Positions 24,701 through 33,495 of a stretch of 64,000 nucleotides of DNA are shown here, piece after piece (positions within the stretch are counted from its first letter, which is position 1; each line of letters begins with the position of its first letter). Source of the DNA: an uncultured Lactobacillus sp. GTDB taxonomy: Bacteria > Bacillota > Bacilli > Lactobacillales > Lactobacillaceae. The notes under the pieces are model-generated. The model did no database searches and had not been told where the DNA came from. It saw only the letters and a program-made list of their open reading frames with translations. The stretch covers positions 1 to 64,000 of the forward strand of contig CAJUNC010000012.1 of the NCBI GenBank assembly GCA_910587695.1, read 5' to 3'. The position numbers and the translations under genes are program-made.

Positions 24701-27110
24701 AGTTCATTTAAAACATAAACTAGAAAAGATCCCTGATAAGAAAACAGTGACTCGGACGATCACAGTTAACATGCCAAATGGGACAAAAAAAGAAGAAACT
24801 CAAAAAGCAACCTTTACCCGTACTGGTACTAAGGATCGGGTGACAGGTTCTATTGATTGGGACAAGTGGAGCCCAGCACAAGAATTTGACGCATACACCG
24901 TGCCAGTAGTGCCAGGTTATACACCAAATAAAACTACAGTAGAGAGAGCAACGGTGACAGCTGATGATGAAAACTCACCAGTCACGATCGATTACACAGC
25001 AAATGCTCAAGAAGTATTGATCAAATATATCGATGTAGATGACAATGGTAAAGAAGTGAAGAGTCAGCTTTTAGATGGTGTGACCGATCAAACGCTCCCT
25101 ACAAAATATGAAGCCCCAGCTAACTATGAATTAGTAGCGAACCAAGATCTACCAGAAAAAGTTACCTTAAAGGCAAGCGACAACAACCCGATCATTGTGA
25201 AGGTACAACATAAGCATCAAGATGTGACAGATGAATATAGAAATGATGTACACAAGCAAGATAAAGTTGATCATGCAGTCACAAGAACCATCACGATCAA
25301 GCATCCACATGCTTCAGATAAGACGAATACCCAATCACTTCACTTCACGCGTAAGGTAACACGTGATATGGCAACAGGACAAGATACATTTGGTGAATGG
25401 ATCCCAGAAAATGCTGACTTCTTTGAAGAGTTTGCAGTACCAACATTAGCGTCAGATAAGGGTTATACACCAGATAAAACAAAGGTCGAGCGTCTAGAAC
25501 ATATCACTGGTGATACAGCCGATAAAAATGATGTCGTTAAATTTACAGCCAATAGCCAAAAAGCACATGTGCACTACATTGACGATACGACAGGCAAGAA
25601 GTTAGAAGATGTTCATGTCACCGGTAAGACAGATGAACCGATCGACCATGATAGCAGATCTAAGGTACAAGATTACTTGGATAAAGGCTATAAATTAGTC
25701 TCAGATGACTTTGCGACAGCAGGTAAACCAAGTTACAATGCTGAAGATGAAGATCAACATTTCGAAGTTCATTTGCAACATGGTCAAAAAGATGTGACCG
25801 ATGAATATAAGCAAGATGATAAACGTAAAGATAAAGTTGATCATACAGTTAAGCGTGAAGTTATTATCAACCATCCAAAAGAAGAGCCTGAATCACATGT
25901 TCAAACCGTACACTTCACGCGCAATGTAATGCGGGATATGGTGACAGGTGAAGAGAAGCCAGGTGAATGGATCCCAGAAAATGCTGACTTCTTTGAAGAA
26001 GTACCAGTTTCACTTAAAGATTCAGATAAGGGCTATACACCAGCAAAAACGAAAGTCGATCGTTTGGAAAATATTAGCGCCGATACACCAGATAAAAAAG
26101 AAGTTGTTGAATTTACACCAAATGAACAACATGCTTTAGTCAAATATGTAGATGACAACAACGGGACGCTTTTGGATGAAGAAGACATCCAAGGTGTGAC
26201 GGATGCAGCGATCGAACATACAAATGATGAAAAGATCGCTGCATATCAGGCCCAAGGCTATGAACTAGTCTCAGATGAGTTGGCAGACGAAAGTGATCCT
26301 CATTTCAATGCGGAAGATGAAGCGCAAGTCTACACGGTTCATTTGAAACACGGTTCTAAAGTGGTCAAAGCCGATCCAAGTAATGCGGATAGCCAAAAAG
26401 AAGTAAAACGGACGATCATTGTGAATGCACCAGATGGAACTAAGACAACTAAGGTCCAAACGGTCGTCTTTACTCGTGATGGGTCAAAAGATCTTGTAAC
26501 TGGTAAAATTTCTTACCCAGATTGGGATGAAATTGCAACAAAAGCCTTTTCAAAAGATGACGTGCCACAATATTTAGGTTATACTTCAATGGTAGCTGGA
26601 AGAAAACAAACGACAATTGCTGCCAGAGATGTTCATCCAACTGATGCCGACCAAGTGATCGAAGTCAGCTATGTTGCACGACCAAGTAAGCAAGTTATTA
26701 CCTATCAAGACGAAAATGGTAACCAGATCAAGACACAAGTGATCACTGGTCAGACGGGTGAGACGGTAAAATTAGTACCACTTCTCCCTGATGGTTGGGA
26801 ATTGCTCGATCCTGATAGCTTACCTGAAAATGTGACATTTGCACCAGAAGAAAACCCAGTATTAGTCATCACAGTTAAGCAGACTGTCACAAACGACAGT
26901 GCTAAAACTGAAAAGACCAGTGAAAATACTGAGCTAGCTAAGCAAGAAGTTGTAAATGACACAACTAATGAAAAGAATGAAGCAACACTTCCACAAATGG
27001 GTGAAAGTGATAGTGATAGTGAAGCCTTAGCTTTTAGTTTATTAGGTTTAGTAACAGCAGCCTTTTCCTTGTTTTATTTTGGCAAAGAGAGAAGAAAGAC
27101 TGATAACTAA
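21777..27110 (+). CDS. LPxTG-type repetitive surface adhesin (Mub/MucBP-like)
   Basis: 1777 residues. A YSIRK-type signal (KQRFAIRKISVGVASVLIGF) at about 19-38 is followed by a Thr/Glu-rich linker to ~165, a unique N-terminal region to ~490, a ~230-residue section with MucBP-like units, and then five repeats of ~180 residues marked by TR-IT---P...FTR---D-VTG near 810, 990, 1167, 1357 and 1543. The sorting signal is LPQMGE, a hydrophobic stretch and basic tail. The start is TTG, chosen because GAGGAGGT lies 12 bases upstream and MLSRNN is the usual opening of such signals. It is expected to bind mucus or host glycans at the cell wall. Acidic repeats and one lone Cys are visible. Confidence 0.9.
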   Translation: MLSRNNNKLLMHKLESKKQRFAIRKISVGVASVLIGFTFAGFNGVSADEATTTTKDHLKTEATTESSSAPTKEVELTSSTETQAKEAETTTVADDKSQVTEDVKEQAPAQTVTAKETSEPTTSAEKQTIAPTDESKADETQTFNVEKQAEPQVNVDLTDSKVAYTAPTQAQNQQEEGFNVTDPDYAEYTYKGTNLQKLIEDFKIDYQNSEYVFQWIASTDGESGIVFTVDRGKDADGNVILKGNGSFNAYEYNTDRIWDGGSLLNKHYKKEVKRKKYVIHHGDNKLNLGRIINDGSRNAITVDHFYSNTYQVGWNNYYTEHYLPIFVGGHSGIESNEGNGYTTVSIYTPQIVEQKAKIANGNVYKTQTGLTGQHYTTGVPKNAKVEEGKFLYAENSQGTMSEFHKGIVLINNYHDGVIVKYTELDDQGTMQYEFLDDQGFAEKLYNESTGSNETGGTLNVGQSLLYSGDRATYHISNPYVQQTTDITYEYRKLGSVELYDENGKYLGQKQYVNDTNDAAKASLPTIPQNFPQGNIEYTLVKTQELPSDLSRSIKYIYRGIETKVTPDTYTLTTKFVDENGKELKAAEPQTITWTTITKRDIHTNKITKQTSPSKDSYAAVTSPVIAGYYATTKSFSSKKAEPKNVTQTIIYHKLGKIIAKDSQDNRLTTVDYENDANDATKIKDIVAPTIKGHHVKDEVVQPSDLSQDTVLNYGKDTQVAQIKYWDETDNKYITDDQGNDLETVETGVHNTEISHEKVAKQIHALKDKGYEYDVNDQGFPTVDFDDDDSKTQTFTVKLVHGKNAESESKQITRKICIHHPKQKDENKSQTATLTRNIIRDRVTNKIIPTSDWVYDNFDEVALPSYKGYKIDETPAEIQNGKVVAKTVTPDEEDGKKIDVKYIPLEQHALVQYMDDDEKKILDQEDIQGVTDAAIEHSNVEKIKAYRDKNYELVSDELADVVDPHFNAEDAPQVFVVHLKHKLEKIPDKKTVTRTITVNMPNGTKKEETQKATFTRTGTKDRVTGSIDWDKWSPAQEFDAYTVPVVPGYTPNKTTVERATVTADDENSPVTIDYTANAQEVLIKYIDVDDNGKEVKSQLLDGVTDQTLPTKYEAPANYELVANQDLPEKVTLKASDNNPIIVKVQHKHQDVTDEYRNDVHKQDKVDHAVTRTITIKHPHASDKTNTQSLHFTRKVTRDMATGQDTFGEWIPENADFFEEFAVPTLASDKGYTPDKTKVERLEHITGDTADKNDVVKFTANSQKAHVHYIDDTTGKKLEDVHVTGKTDEPIDHDSRSKVQDYLDKGYKLVSDDFATAGKPSYNAEDEDQHFEVHLQHGQKDVTDEYKQDDKRKDKVDHTVKREVIINHPKEEPESHVQTVHFTRNVMRDMVTGEEKPGEWIPENADFFEEVPVSLKDSDKGYTPAKTKVDRLENISADTPDKKEVVEFTPNEQHALVKYVDDNNGTLLDEEDIQGVTDAAIEHTNDEKIAAYQAQGYELVSDELADESDPHFNAEDEAQVYTVHLKHGSKVVKADPSNADSQKEVKRTIIVNAPDGTKTTKVQTVVFTRDGSKDLVTGKISYPDWDEIATKAFSKDDVPQYLGYTSMVAGRKQTTIAARDVHPTDADQVIEVSYVARPSKQVITYQDENGNQIKTQVITGQTGETVKLVPLLPDGWELLDPDSLPENVTFAPEENPVLVITVKQTVTNDSAKTEKTSENTELAKQEVVNDTTNEKNEATLPQMGESDSDSEALAFSLLGLVTAAFSLFYFGKERRKTDN

Positions 27111-27150
27111 AAAGAAATGATCGATGGATAGAAGTATTTTTAGTTAGCCA

Positions 27151-27200
27151 TCGGAGGGACCACCTTAGATGATCTAGTCATTTGTGGTGGTCTCTTTTAG
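27151..27200 (+). terminator. adhesin gene terminator
   Basis: GAGGGACCACC pairs with GGTGGTCTC across a ~17-base loop and is followed by a TTTT run. Confidence 0.8.
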
Positions 27201-27267
27201 TTTTAGGGGTTGAATTAGAATTTTTAGAAATTTTTCTGACGGTATTGCCGTCAAATACCAAAAAGTA

Positions 27268-28155
27268 GTGGCCACAGCGCAAACAACATTTGAATTCGTT
27301 GATCCACGTGATCTGGAAACACCAGTTGCAATGTATTCGTACAAGACAAAAAAATTGGTAACAAGTGGGGTATTGGTTGCTGACGAAGTTCAAGAATTTG
27401 AACAGGTCAAGATGTTAGTTGGGCATATGTATCATCGAACAAAGCGCCAATTTAAGGTGATCGATCCATATCGTAATGGGCCTTTAGAAAAAGAAAGTCT
27501 TGAATTGCGTGATGATCGGGGCAATATGTTGGGAGAAATGCCTTGTCAAAGGATCCCACACGGTCATGTGATCGTGATCCCAACGATCTTTTCCAAAAAT
27601 GATGAGTATTATACTTTAAAAGAGATCACGACTTTATTAAGAGATGATCAAAAAGCAACGATCGCCAAATATGAACTAGCTAAAGTTACCGAATCGTTGG
27701 ATAAGACAACCTTGACGACACGCTTTGTGACTAAAGCCGGCCAGCCACTTTGCCGAGCAGCTAAACAGACGATCACCTGGAAGACGCTTAAGTACCGAGA
27801 TGCTAAAACCGGTCGTTGTTGGAGCGGTTCAAGTATTCCAGAAGAATCAAACTACGTAGCGGTCAAAAGTCCCTTGATCATGGGCTATGTGGCGCAAACA
27901 GCGGGCTTAGGACCAGCTAGCTTGAAAGCTAAAGAACAACAGATCATCTATCAAAAATTAGGTAAGATCATTGCGATCGATAATGGTGGCAATATTTTAG
28001 GTACGAAAAAATATTGCAATGATCGAACAGATCCTACGCGAGCAGCTGAGACCTTTTTACCATACATCAAGGGTTATCGTCGTGCGATCAAAGCTGAAAC
28101 GATCTTACCTAGTGATCCAAGTTGTGATATTTTTATTAAATATCTAGCCAATTGA
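27268..28155 (+). pseudogene. adhesin-like fragment without signal peptide or anchor
   Basis: 295 codons from GTG at 27268, homologous over its length to residues ~490-715 of the adjacent adhesin (shared TLTT-F, QTITW-T, and YHKLGKIIA versus YQKLGKIIA). It has no signal peptide, no LPxTG and no ribosome binding site before the GTG; the frame stays open upstream to 27214 without a usual start. At least five Cys occur at positions that are not Cys in the adhesin, unusual for an exported Gram-positive protein. Most likely a 5'- and 3'-truncated duplicate; alternatively a cytosolic expressed domain. Confidence 0.6.
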
Positions 28156-28201
28156 TAAAGTAAACAAGCGTGTTTGTCAATGCGATCGGCACTGTATGAA
28201 T

Positions 28202-28241
28202 AAAAGAACCTTGCCATGATTTTATCGTGGCAAGGTTCTTT
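28202..28241. terminator. bidirectional terminator
   Basis: AAAAGAACCTTGCCA and TGGCAAGGTTCTTTT form a perfect 15-bp stem between the adhesin fragment and the convergent XRE regulator gene. Confidence 0.9.
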
Positions 28242-28591
28242 TATCTGTAGATCATTTTGAAATCATCGAGCAATAGCAAAATATGTTGACTGATGCGTTC
28301 GCAAGCAGGGCGATCCATCGTCTTTAACTCATGAACGAGCTGCAATGAGCTAGGTGTTAAATGCGCCAATGAGATGTTGTTTTCTTCTTGGAGCAATTCT
28401 GAGATCGAGATCTCAAGTGCCTGACAGATCGCATTGAGTTTTAAAATGCTGATATTTTTCTTTTGACCACGTTCTAATTTAGAGATGAAATTGATCGAAA
28501 GGTCGCTATATTCGGCTAATTTTTCCTGTGTTAACTTAGCCTTGATTCGTTGTTTTCTGATTTTTTCACCAATCTGTAAGTCATTATCCAT
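28241..28591 (-). CDS. XRE-family transcriptional regulator
   Basis: 116 residues. A Cro/cI helix-turn-helix spans about residues 8-65 (RKQRIKAKLTQEKLAEYSDL, ISKLERGQ), with a ~50-residue C-terminal helix-rich tail of unknown role. It is monocistronic. Target genes are not evident; there are no phage genes nearby, so it is more likely a chromosomal regulator than a phage repressor. Confidence 0.82.
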   Translation of the reverse strand: MDNDLQIGEKIRKQRIKAKLTQEKLAEYSDLSINFISKLERGQKKNISILKLNAICQALEISISELLQEENNISLAHLTPSSLQLVHELKTMDRPACERISQHILLLLDDFKMIYR

Positions 28592-28736
28592 GAAATATTA
28601 CCCCTTTACTGCAAGGAAATCATCTACATGGATAATAAAGATAGTATTAATATATTAACACGATTTATAGTAACTGAATTTCTGTATTTTAAATCAAATA
28701 ATTGTACTATAATCTTATAAATTTATTTTTTGATAT

Positions 28737-28775
28737 TAAAAAAAGCTGATATGTTCACTAAATACCAACTTTTTG
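28737..28775 (-). terminator. terminator of the MarR-GNAT operon
   Basis: On the minus strand AAAAGTTGGTAT pairs with ATATCAGCTTTT (two G-U pairs) and runs into T7. Confidence 0.7.
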
Positions 28776-28780
28776 TTATA

Positions 28781-29296
28781 TTAAATATTTTTGACCATGA
28801 TCAGGTCGGTCTGTTCGTCAGCTCCCATGAAAAATGAGTGTGAGCCGTGTTGAGTAAAGCCCATCTTTTCATAGAAAGCAAGGGCGGGATAATTTTTCTC
28901 CCACACACCAAGCCAGATCGTGCTGCAATTTTTTTCTTGAGCGAGCTTGAGCGCTTCTTGGAATAAAAAGCGTCCCAACCCATGGCGCTTGAAGGCTGAT
29001 CTGATGTAGATGCGTTCGATCTCAAGGGCGTTAGGGGCAATATGTTCACTTTGGGCCTCGTTTAAGTTGATCTTTAAATAGCCAGCAAGTTGTTCATCCA
29101 AGTAAACAAAGTAAAATTGTGAGTTAGGCTCATTTAGCTCGGCAGTCAATTTATTGAGGTCATAGGCTGTCTTTAAGTAATCTGCGAGGTCTTTTGAGCT
29201 ATTTTGGTCTTTAAAAGTATCGCTAAAAGTCTCAATGCTTATTTTTTGTAGTATTTCAACTTCAGCTGCAGTGATGCGTTTTAATGTTTTTGTCAT
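28781..29296 (-). CDS. GNAT-family N-acetyltransferase
   Basis: 171 residues from the ATG at 29296, preceded by AGGAGT; the longer frame from 29347 overlaps the marR gene and is rejected. The acetyl-CoA motif is in IYIRSAFKRHGLGRFLF, and NYPALAFYEKMGF is typical of motif B. It acetylates an unknown small molecule or protein. It is co-transcribed with the MarR regulator 11 bases upstream, a common arrangement for inducible detoxifying acetyltransferases. Confidence 0.88.
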   Translation of the reverse strand: MTKTLKRITAAEVEILQKISIETFSDTFKDQNSSKDLADYLKTAYDLNKLTAELNEPNSQFYFVYLDEQLAGYLKINLNEAQSEHIAPNALEIERIYIRSAFKRHGLGRFLFQEALKLAQEKNCSTIWLGVWEKNYPALAFYEKMGFTQHGSHSFFMGADEQTDLIMVKNI

Positions 29297-29307
29297 GATC
29301 TTTACTC

Positions 29308-29760
29308 CTAATAATTTCGTTTTTGGCCTTTTTTGACGATCTCCCAATCTTTTTCGATGTTACTGCGCACTTGTTGCAATAGTTGTTGCAATTGTACTTG
29401 TTGTTTTGCAGTCAAATGTTTTAGCGCCGTTTGTTCTGAGTAGTTATGCTCAGAACGAAGCGTAGGATAGATCTGAGCTCCTTTTTTAGTTACAAAAAGG
29501 GGCTTATTTTTTTTGTTGTCAGGTTGAGTACGACGTTCGATCAAACCGTTGGCTACTAGTTTTTTGATCGCTCGTGAAGCCGTGGTCTTATCGACTTTAA
29601 GGCAATTAGCCAACTCTTCTAAGATGATCCCGGGCTGTTCGTAGATCCTGACCAAGTAGAGATATTGTCCCTTGGAGAGTCTTAGATCTTTGAATTCGAC
29701 ATTGCTGATCGAATCTAAAGCTCGGGCGATCGTGCCGATCTCACGTAAGATCTCTGTCAT
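29308..29760 (-). CDS. MarR-family transcriptional regulator
   Basis: 150 residues from the ATG at 29760 with a GGAAGTG site. The winged helix is visible (LEELANCLKVDKTTASRAIKKL, then the wing ERRTQPDNKKNKPLFVT). It is a dimeric repressor that probably releases DNA on binding a small ligand. The TAGTTG-N6-CAACTA dyad in its own promoter indicates autoregulation of the marR-GNAT operon. Confidence 0.88.
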   Translation of the reverse strand: MTEILREIGTIARALDSISNVEFKDLRLSKGQYLYLVRIYEQPGIILEELANCLKVDKTTASRAIKKLVANGLIERRTQPDNKKNKPLFVTKKGAQIYPTLRSEHNYSEQTALKHLTAKQQVQLQQLLQQVRSNIEKDWEIVKKGQKRNY

Positions 29761-29782
29761 TTTGAACACTTCCTTTTGTTTT

Positions 29783-29814
29783 AGTATATTTGATTTTAGT
29801 TGTAAATGCAACTA
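29783..29814 (-). promoter_or_regulatory. marR promoter with MarR-type operator
   Basis: Minus strand: -35 TTGCAT (29806-29811), 17 bases, -10 TATACT (29783-29788). The dyad TAGTTG-N6-CAACTA at 29797-29814 covers the -35 and spacer, a typical MarR repressing position. Confidence 0.7.
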
Positions 29815-29847
29815 TTGTTGAGAACGGAAATGAAACCGTTAAAATGG

Positions 29848-29904
29848 TATAATAGCTCTTGAACAATTAGAAATGAAGGGCATGTGACGCACTAATGTCG
29901 CATG
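29848..29904 (+). promoter_or_regulatory. extended -10 promoter and leader hairpin of the HAD gene
   Basis: TGG-TATAAT (-10 at 29848-29853) has the extended TGn element. CATGTGAC (29881-29888) pairs with GTCGCATG (29897-29904) around GCACTAAT (one G-U), just before the AGGTGAG ribosome binding site. It may tune translation of the phosphatase gene. Confidence 0.45.
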
Positions 29905-29917
29905 GTAGGTGAGCATT

Positions 29918-30730
29918 TTGGATATAAAGATGGTAGCGATCGATATCGACGGTACGTTGGTCAATGATCACAAGCAGATCGGTGAAAAAACTAAAGTAGC
30001 GATCAAACAAGCGCGCAAACAAGGTGTTTATGTGGTCTTATGTACTGGCCGACCATTGTCTGGAGTCAAGGATTATTTAGAAGAATTAGACTTGGCAGGA
30101 GAAGACGACTATGCGATCACCTTTAATGGGGCTAAAGCACAGGTCACAGGGACAGGGAAAGCGATCTTTGAAAATCTCTTATCTACTGAACAAGTAGCTC
30201 GCTTGGATCAAGTAAGTCATGAACTCCAGATCAGAGGTCAGATCGTCATGCCAAATTCTGAAGTTATTACGACCTTTAAAAATATCAGTCCATACACCGT
30301 ACTTGATGCATTTTATACAAAAATGCCACTTTATTATTGTGAGCCAGAAAAAATAACCACACATCCGGCAGCTGCTAAATATATGTGGGTCGATGAACCA
30401 GAAGTGATCGCAGCTAAGATCAAGGACTTAGATCCAGAAGTGATCGCGGATAATTATACGGTTCGTAGTGCGCCGTGGTTCTTTGAGATCATGCATCCTA
30501 AAGCTCATAAAGGGGCGGCCGTGCTCGAATTAGGCAAGTATTTAGGCCTAACTAAAGAGCAGATCATGGTTTTAGGAGATGAAAACAATGATCTGACAAT
30601 GTTTGAAATGGCTGGATTTGGAGTCGCGATGGGCAATGCTAATGACCAGATCAAAGACCTTGCTAGTGCAGTCACAGCTGATAATGATCATGATGGTGTC
30701 GGTGTGGCACTTGAAAAATATGTACTTTAA
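29918..30730 (+). CDS. Cof-type HAD-IIB sugar-phosphate phosphatase
   Basis: About 270 residues. The HAD motifs are present: DIDGTLVN (nucleophile Asp), CTGRPL, and the C-terminal GDENNDLTMFEMAG followed by VAMGNAN. Such proteins dephosphorylate sugar phosphates or flavin-type substrates in the cytosol. The start is taken as TTG at 29918 (giving MDIKMVAIDIDG) behind AGGTGAG; GTG at 29909 and ATG at 29930 are alternatives. It is followed by a membrane protein gene 22 bases later. Confidence 0.85.
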   Translation: MDIKMVAIDIDGTLVNDHKQIGEKTKVAIKQARKQGVYVVLCTGRPLSGVKDYLEELDLAGEDDYAITFNGAKAQVTGTGKAIFENLLSTEQVARLDQVSHELQIRGQIVMPNSEVITTFKNISPYTVLDAFYTKMPLYYCEPEKITTHPAAAKYMWVDEPEVIAAKIKDLDPEVIADNYTVRSAPWFFEIMHPKAHKGAAVLELGKYLGLTKEQIMVLGDENNDLTMFEMAGFGVAMGNANDQIKDLASAVTADNDHDGVGVALEKYVL

Positions 30731-30752
30731 GAGCTAGAAAGGAAGTAGTGAG

Positions 30753-31175
30753 ATGGGAATTGTTGGTGAATTTTTGATCCATAGATGGTATGTTTTTGTG
30801 ATCGCCATCTTATATTGGATCGTGATGAAATATCTAGGAAAAGGGACACGCTTTGCCCGCGAAACAAGCCAAGTGTCGGCCACTTTGCAGATCTTGTTCT
30901 TACTTGTTTATACAGGGTCAGCATTATGGTTGTTAGCTTCAAAAACGGCTGCTAGTCAAGCCTTTACTTTATTTACGCTGGTGGTCAACATTGGCGGAGT
31001 CGTGTTAGTCTTACCGCTGTTTTTGTTGATCTTGTATCGTTTATGTACTGCTAAATTTTTAGCTGGATTTCCTGAATGGGGCAAGAATTTATTTCGCTTA
31101 GTTTGTTTTGCCTTATTAGGCTTTTTCTCTTACCCTATTTTGGCGATAGTCGTGACTTTATATTACGGCTGGTAA
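30753..31175 (+). CDS. four-helix membrane protein, DUF3397-like
   Basis: 140 residues with about four hydrophobic segments (residues 8-25, 44-65, 74-98, 112-136) and little else. Size and layout resemble the DUF3397 proteins of lactobacilli, though I assign this only by look. A GGAAG site precedes the ATG. It is probably co-transcribed with the upstream HAD gene. Function unknown. Confidence 0.6.
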   Translation: MGIVGEFLIHRWYVFVIAILYWIVMKYLGKGTRFARETSQVSATLQILFLLVYTGSALWLLASKTAASQAFTLFTLVVNIGGVVLVLPLFLLILYRLCTAKFLAGFPEWGKNLFRLVCFALLGFFSYPILAIVVTLYYGW

Positions 31176-31218
31176 AATGAGCTTTTTAGTATCACCTTAG
31201 GCTTGTTTTGTGATAAAC

Positions 31219-31228
31219 TACAACTGTA
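31219..31228 (+). promoter_or_regulatory. cop box upstream of copA
   Basis: TACAACTGTA matches the CopY/CopR operator TACANNTGTA exactly and is 20 bases before the copA start. No copY gene is present here, so a trans-acting regulator is needed. Confidence 0.65.
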
Positions 31229-31248
31229 AACGATTAGAGGTGAGGTAG

Positions 31249-33480
31249 ATGGGAAAAGATAATTTTGCGATCGAAGGGATGGTCTGTGCTAGTTGTGCGC
31301 AAACGGTCGAAAAAGCAGTAGCACAACTGCCGGATGTCACTGATGTTTTCGTCAATTTGGCAACGGAGAGCATGCAAGTTGAACATGGATCCCAGATCAG
31401 TGTGCAAAAGATCATGCAGGCGGTCAAAAATGCAGGTTATGTAGCGACCCTGTCCAATACTCTTGATCAAGCTGAATTTGAAGCAAAGCAAGCCCAGACT
31501 AAAGCTCGTTTAGTGCATAAAAAGCGACAAATGATCGGAGCTTTGATCTTTGCGAGCGTTTTGCTCTTAGTTGCGATGGGACCAATGATGGGACTAGGAT
31601 TTCCGAAATTTTTAGATGTGATGCATAGTCCTAAAAGTGCTAGTTTGATCCAGCTTGCGTTAGTTTCACCAGTATTGTGGTTTGGCAAAGACTACTTGAT
31701 CACAGGCGCTAAAGCATTATTTGCCTGGCATCCTAACATGGATTCGTTAGTCCTAGTTGGAAGTGGTGCGGCGCTTTTGTACAGTTTGGTAAATACTTAT
31801 CTAGCTGTAGTAACAGGGCAACACTATGATCTCTACTACGAGGCAGCTGGAATGATCGTTGCTCTTGTCATGTTAGGCAAGTACTTTGAAGATCTCTCAA
31901 AGCAAAAGACTAATTTTGCTTTGACCTCGCTTTTGACATTGGTACCTAAAAAAGCCTTGCTAGTCGTAGCCAAGGGGCAGACCAAAGAAGTGCCTGTTTC
32001 AGAGCTTAAAGTCGGGGATACCTTTTTGGTTCAAGCAGGACAGAGCATTCCTGTCGATGGTATCGTCTTGGCAGGTGAGACGACTGTCGATGAATCGATG
32101 TTGACTGGTGAGAGCTTGCCGGTAGCCAAAAGCACTGGGGACCTCGTGAGTGCTGGGACGGTCAGCCAAGTTGGTCAATTGACCTGTCGTGCAACGCGGA
32201 TCGGAAGTCAAACGGCACTTTCACAGATCGTAGCCTTGGTCGCTAAAGCACAGGGTTCAAAGGCTCCGATCGCACGGCTAGCCGATCAGATAGCTGGATA
32301 TTTTGTGCCAGTGATCATGGTGATCGCAACTCTAGGCGCACTGGCGTGGCTTTTGACGGGGCATTCGTTAGGCTTTAGTTTAACGATCTTTGTTTCGGTT
32401 TTAGTGATCGCTTGTCCATGTGCTCTAGGGCTAGCGACCCCGACTGCGATCATGGTCGGGACTGGTAAAGCCGCCAAAGCGGGGATCTTGTTCAAAAATG
32501 GAACAGCTTTAGAACAGCTATCTCAAGTGACAACGGTAGTCTTGGATAAGACGGGAACGATCACTCAAGGAAAACCAGTGGTGACCGATATTTTGGCTAG
32601 ACCAGGGATAGATCCAACCACGATCTTACAGTTAGCAGCTAGCCTAGAATTTTATACTAAGCATCCGTTAGCCCATGCGATCTTACAGGCGTCAACGGCT
32701 GAAACGCTACCTGTCAGTGACTTTGAGACCTTGCCTGGGCAGGGATTGACGGCTAAGATCGATGGAGTGATGTATTTTTTGGGCAACTATAAACTTTTAG
32801 TCAAACAAAAGCTCCCAACTGAAACACCACTATTAAAACAGGCCCAGGCTTTGACGCAAGCTGGTAAAACGGTGATGTTTTTGAGCACTGAAAAAGACTT
32901 ATTAGGTGTGATCGCTGTCCAAGATCCACTAAAAAAAGATAGTCACCGTGCGATAGCACAACTGCATAAGTTAGGAGCAAGGATCGTGATGTTGACGGGC
33001 GATAATGAAAAGACTGCTAAAGCGATCGCCAAACAAGTTCAGATCAGTGAAGTTATCAGTGATGTCTTGCCGGCTGATAAAGCAGAGGTCGTCTTAGAAT
33101 TACAAGCTAAGGGACAAAAGGTCGCGATGGTCGGAGATGGTATCAATGATGCGCCGGCTTTAGCTAATGCAGATGTCGGAGTTGCGATCGGCAATGGGAC
33201 TGATGTGGCGATCGATTCTGCTGATGTCGTTTTGATGAATTCAGATCTCAGTTCACTAGCCCAAGCACTATTGTTGAGTCACAAGACTTTGGTCAACATC
33301 AAAGAAAATCTCTTCTGGGCCTTTTTCTACAACTGTCTCGGTATTCCAATCGCTTTAGGCGTATTGACGTTTTTTGGTGGACCGTTGCTTGACCCAATGA
33401 TCGCTGCTTTGTGCATGAGTTTTAGTTCGGTATCAGTTGTTTTGAATGCTTTGCGGTTGAACCGCGTAAAATTAAACTAA
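31249..33480 (+). CDS. copA: copper-translocating P-type ATPase
   Basis: 743 residues in the membrane. An N-terminal heavy-metal domain with GMVCASC is followed by an actuator TGES loop, the ion site CPC in ACPCALGLATP (helix 6), the phosphorylation site DKTGTIT, the HP motif in KHPLAHA, and GDGINDAPAL. The CPC and single CxxC domain fit a Cu(I) exporter. GAGGTGAGG precedes the ATG. The chaperone gene follows 15 bases later, and a cop box lies upstream. Confidence 0.94.
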   Translation: MGKDNFAIEGMVCASCAQTVEKAVAQLPDVTDVFVNLATESMQVEHGSQISVQKIMQAVKNAGYVATLSNTLDQAEFEAKQAQTKARLVHKKRQMIGALIFASVLLLVAMGPMMGLGFPKFLDVMHSPKSASLIQLALVSPVLWFGKDYLITGAKALFAWHPNMDSLVLVGSGAALLYSLVNTYLAVVTGQHYDLYYEAAGMIVALVMLGKYFEDLSKQKTNFALTSLLTLVPKKALLVVAKGQTKEVPVSELKVGDTFLVQAGQSIPVDGIVLAGETTVDESMLTGESLPVAKSTGDLVSAGTVSQVGQLTCRATRIGSQTALSQIVALVAKAQGSKAPIARLADQIAGYFVPVIMVIATLGALAWLLTGHSLGFSLTIFVSVLVIACPCALGLATPTAIMVGTGKAAKAGILFKNGTALEQLSQVTTVVLDKTGTITQGKPVVTDILARPGIDPTTILQLAASLEFYTKHPLAHAILQASTAETLPVSDFETLPGQGLTAKIDGVMYFLGNYKLLVKQKLPTETPLLKQAQALTQAGKTVMFLSTEKDLLGVIAVQDPLKKDSHRAIAQLHKLGARIVMLTGDNEKTAKAIAKQVQISEVISDVLPADKAEVVLELQAKGQKVAMVGDGINDAPALANADVGVAIGNGTDVAIDSADVVLMNSDLSSLAQALLLSHKTLVNIKENLFWAFFYNCLGIPIALGVLTFFGGPLLDPMIAALCMSFSSVSVVLNALRLNRVKLN

Positions 33481-33495
33481 GTGAGGATGACAGTA

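Noticed and set aside
25948..26139. separate small gene inside the adhesin
   Set aside because: It is an out-of-frame shadow of the repeat-rich coding sequence with no ribosome binding site.
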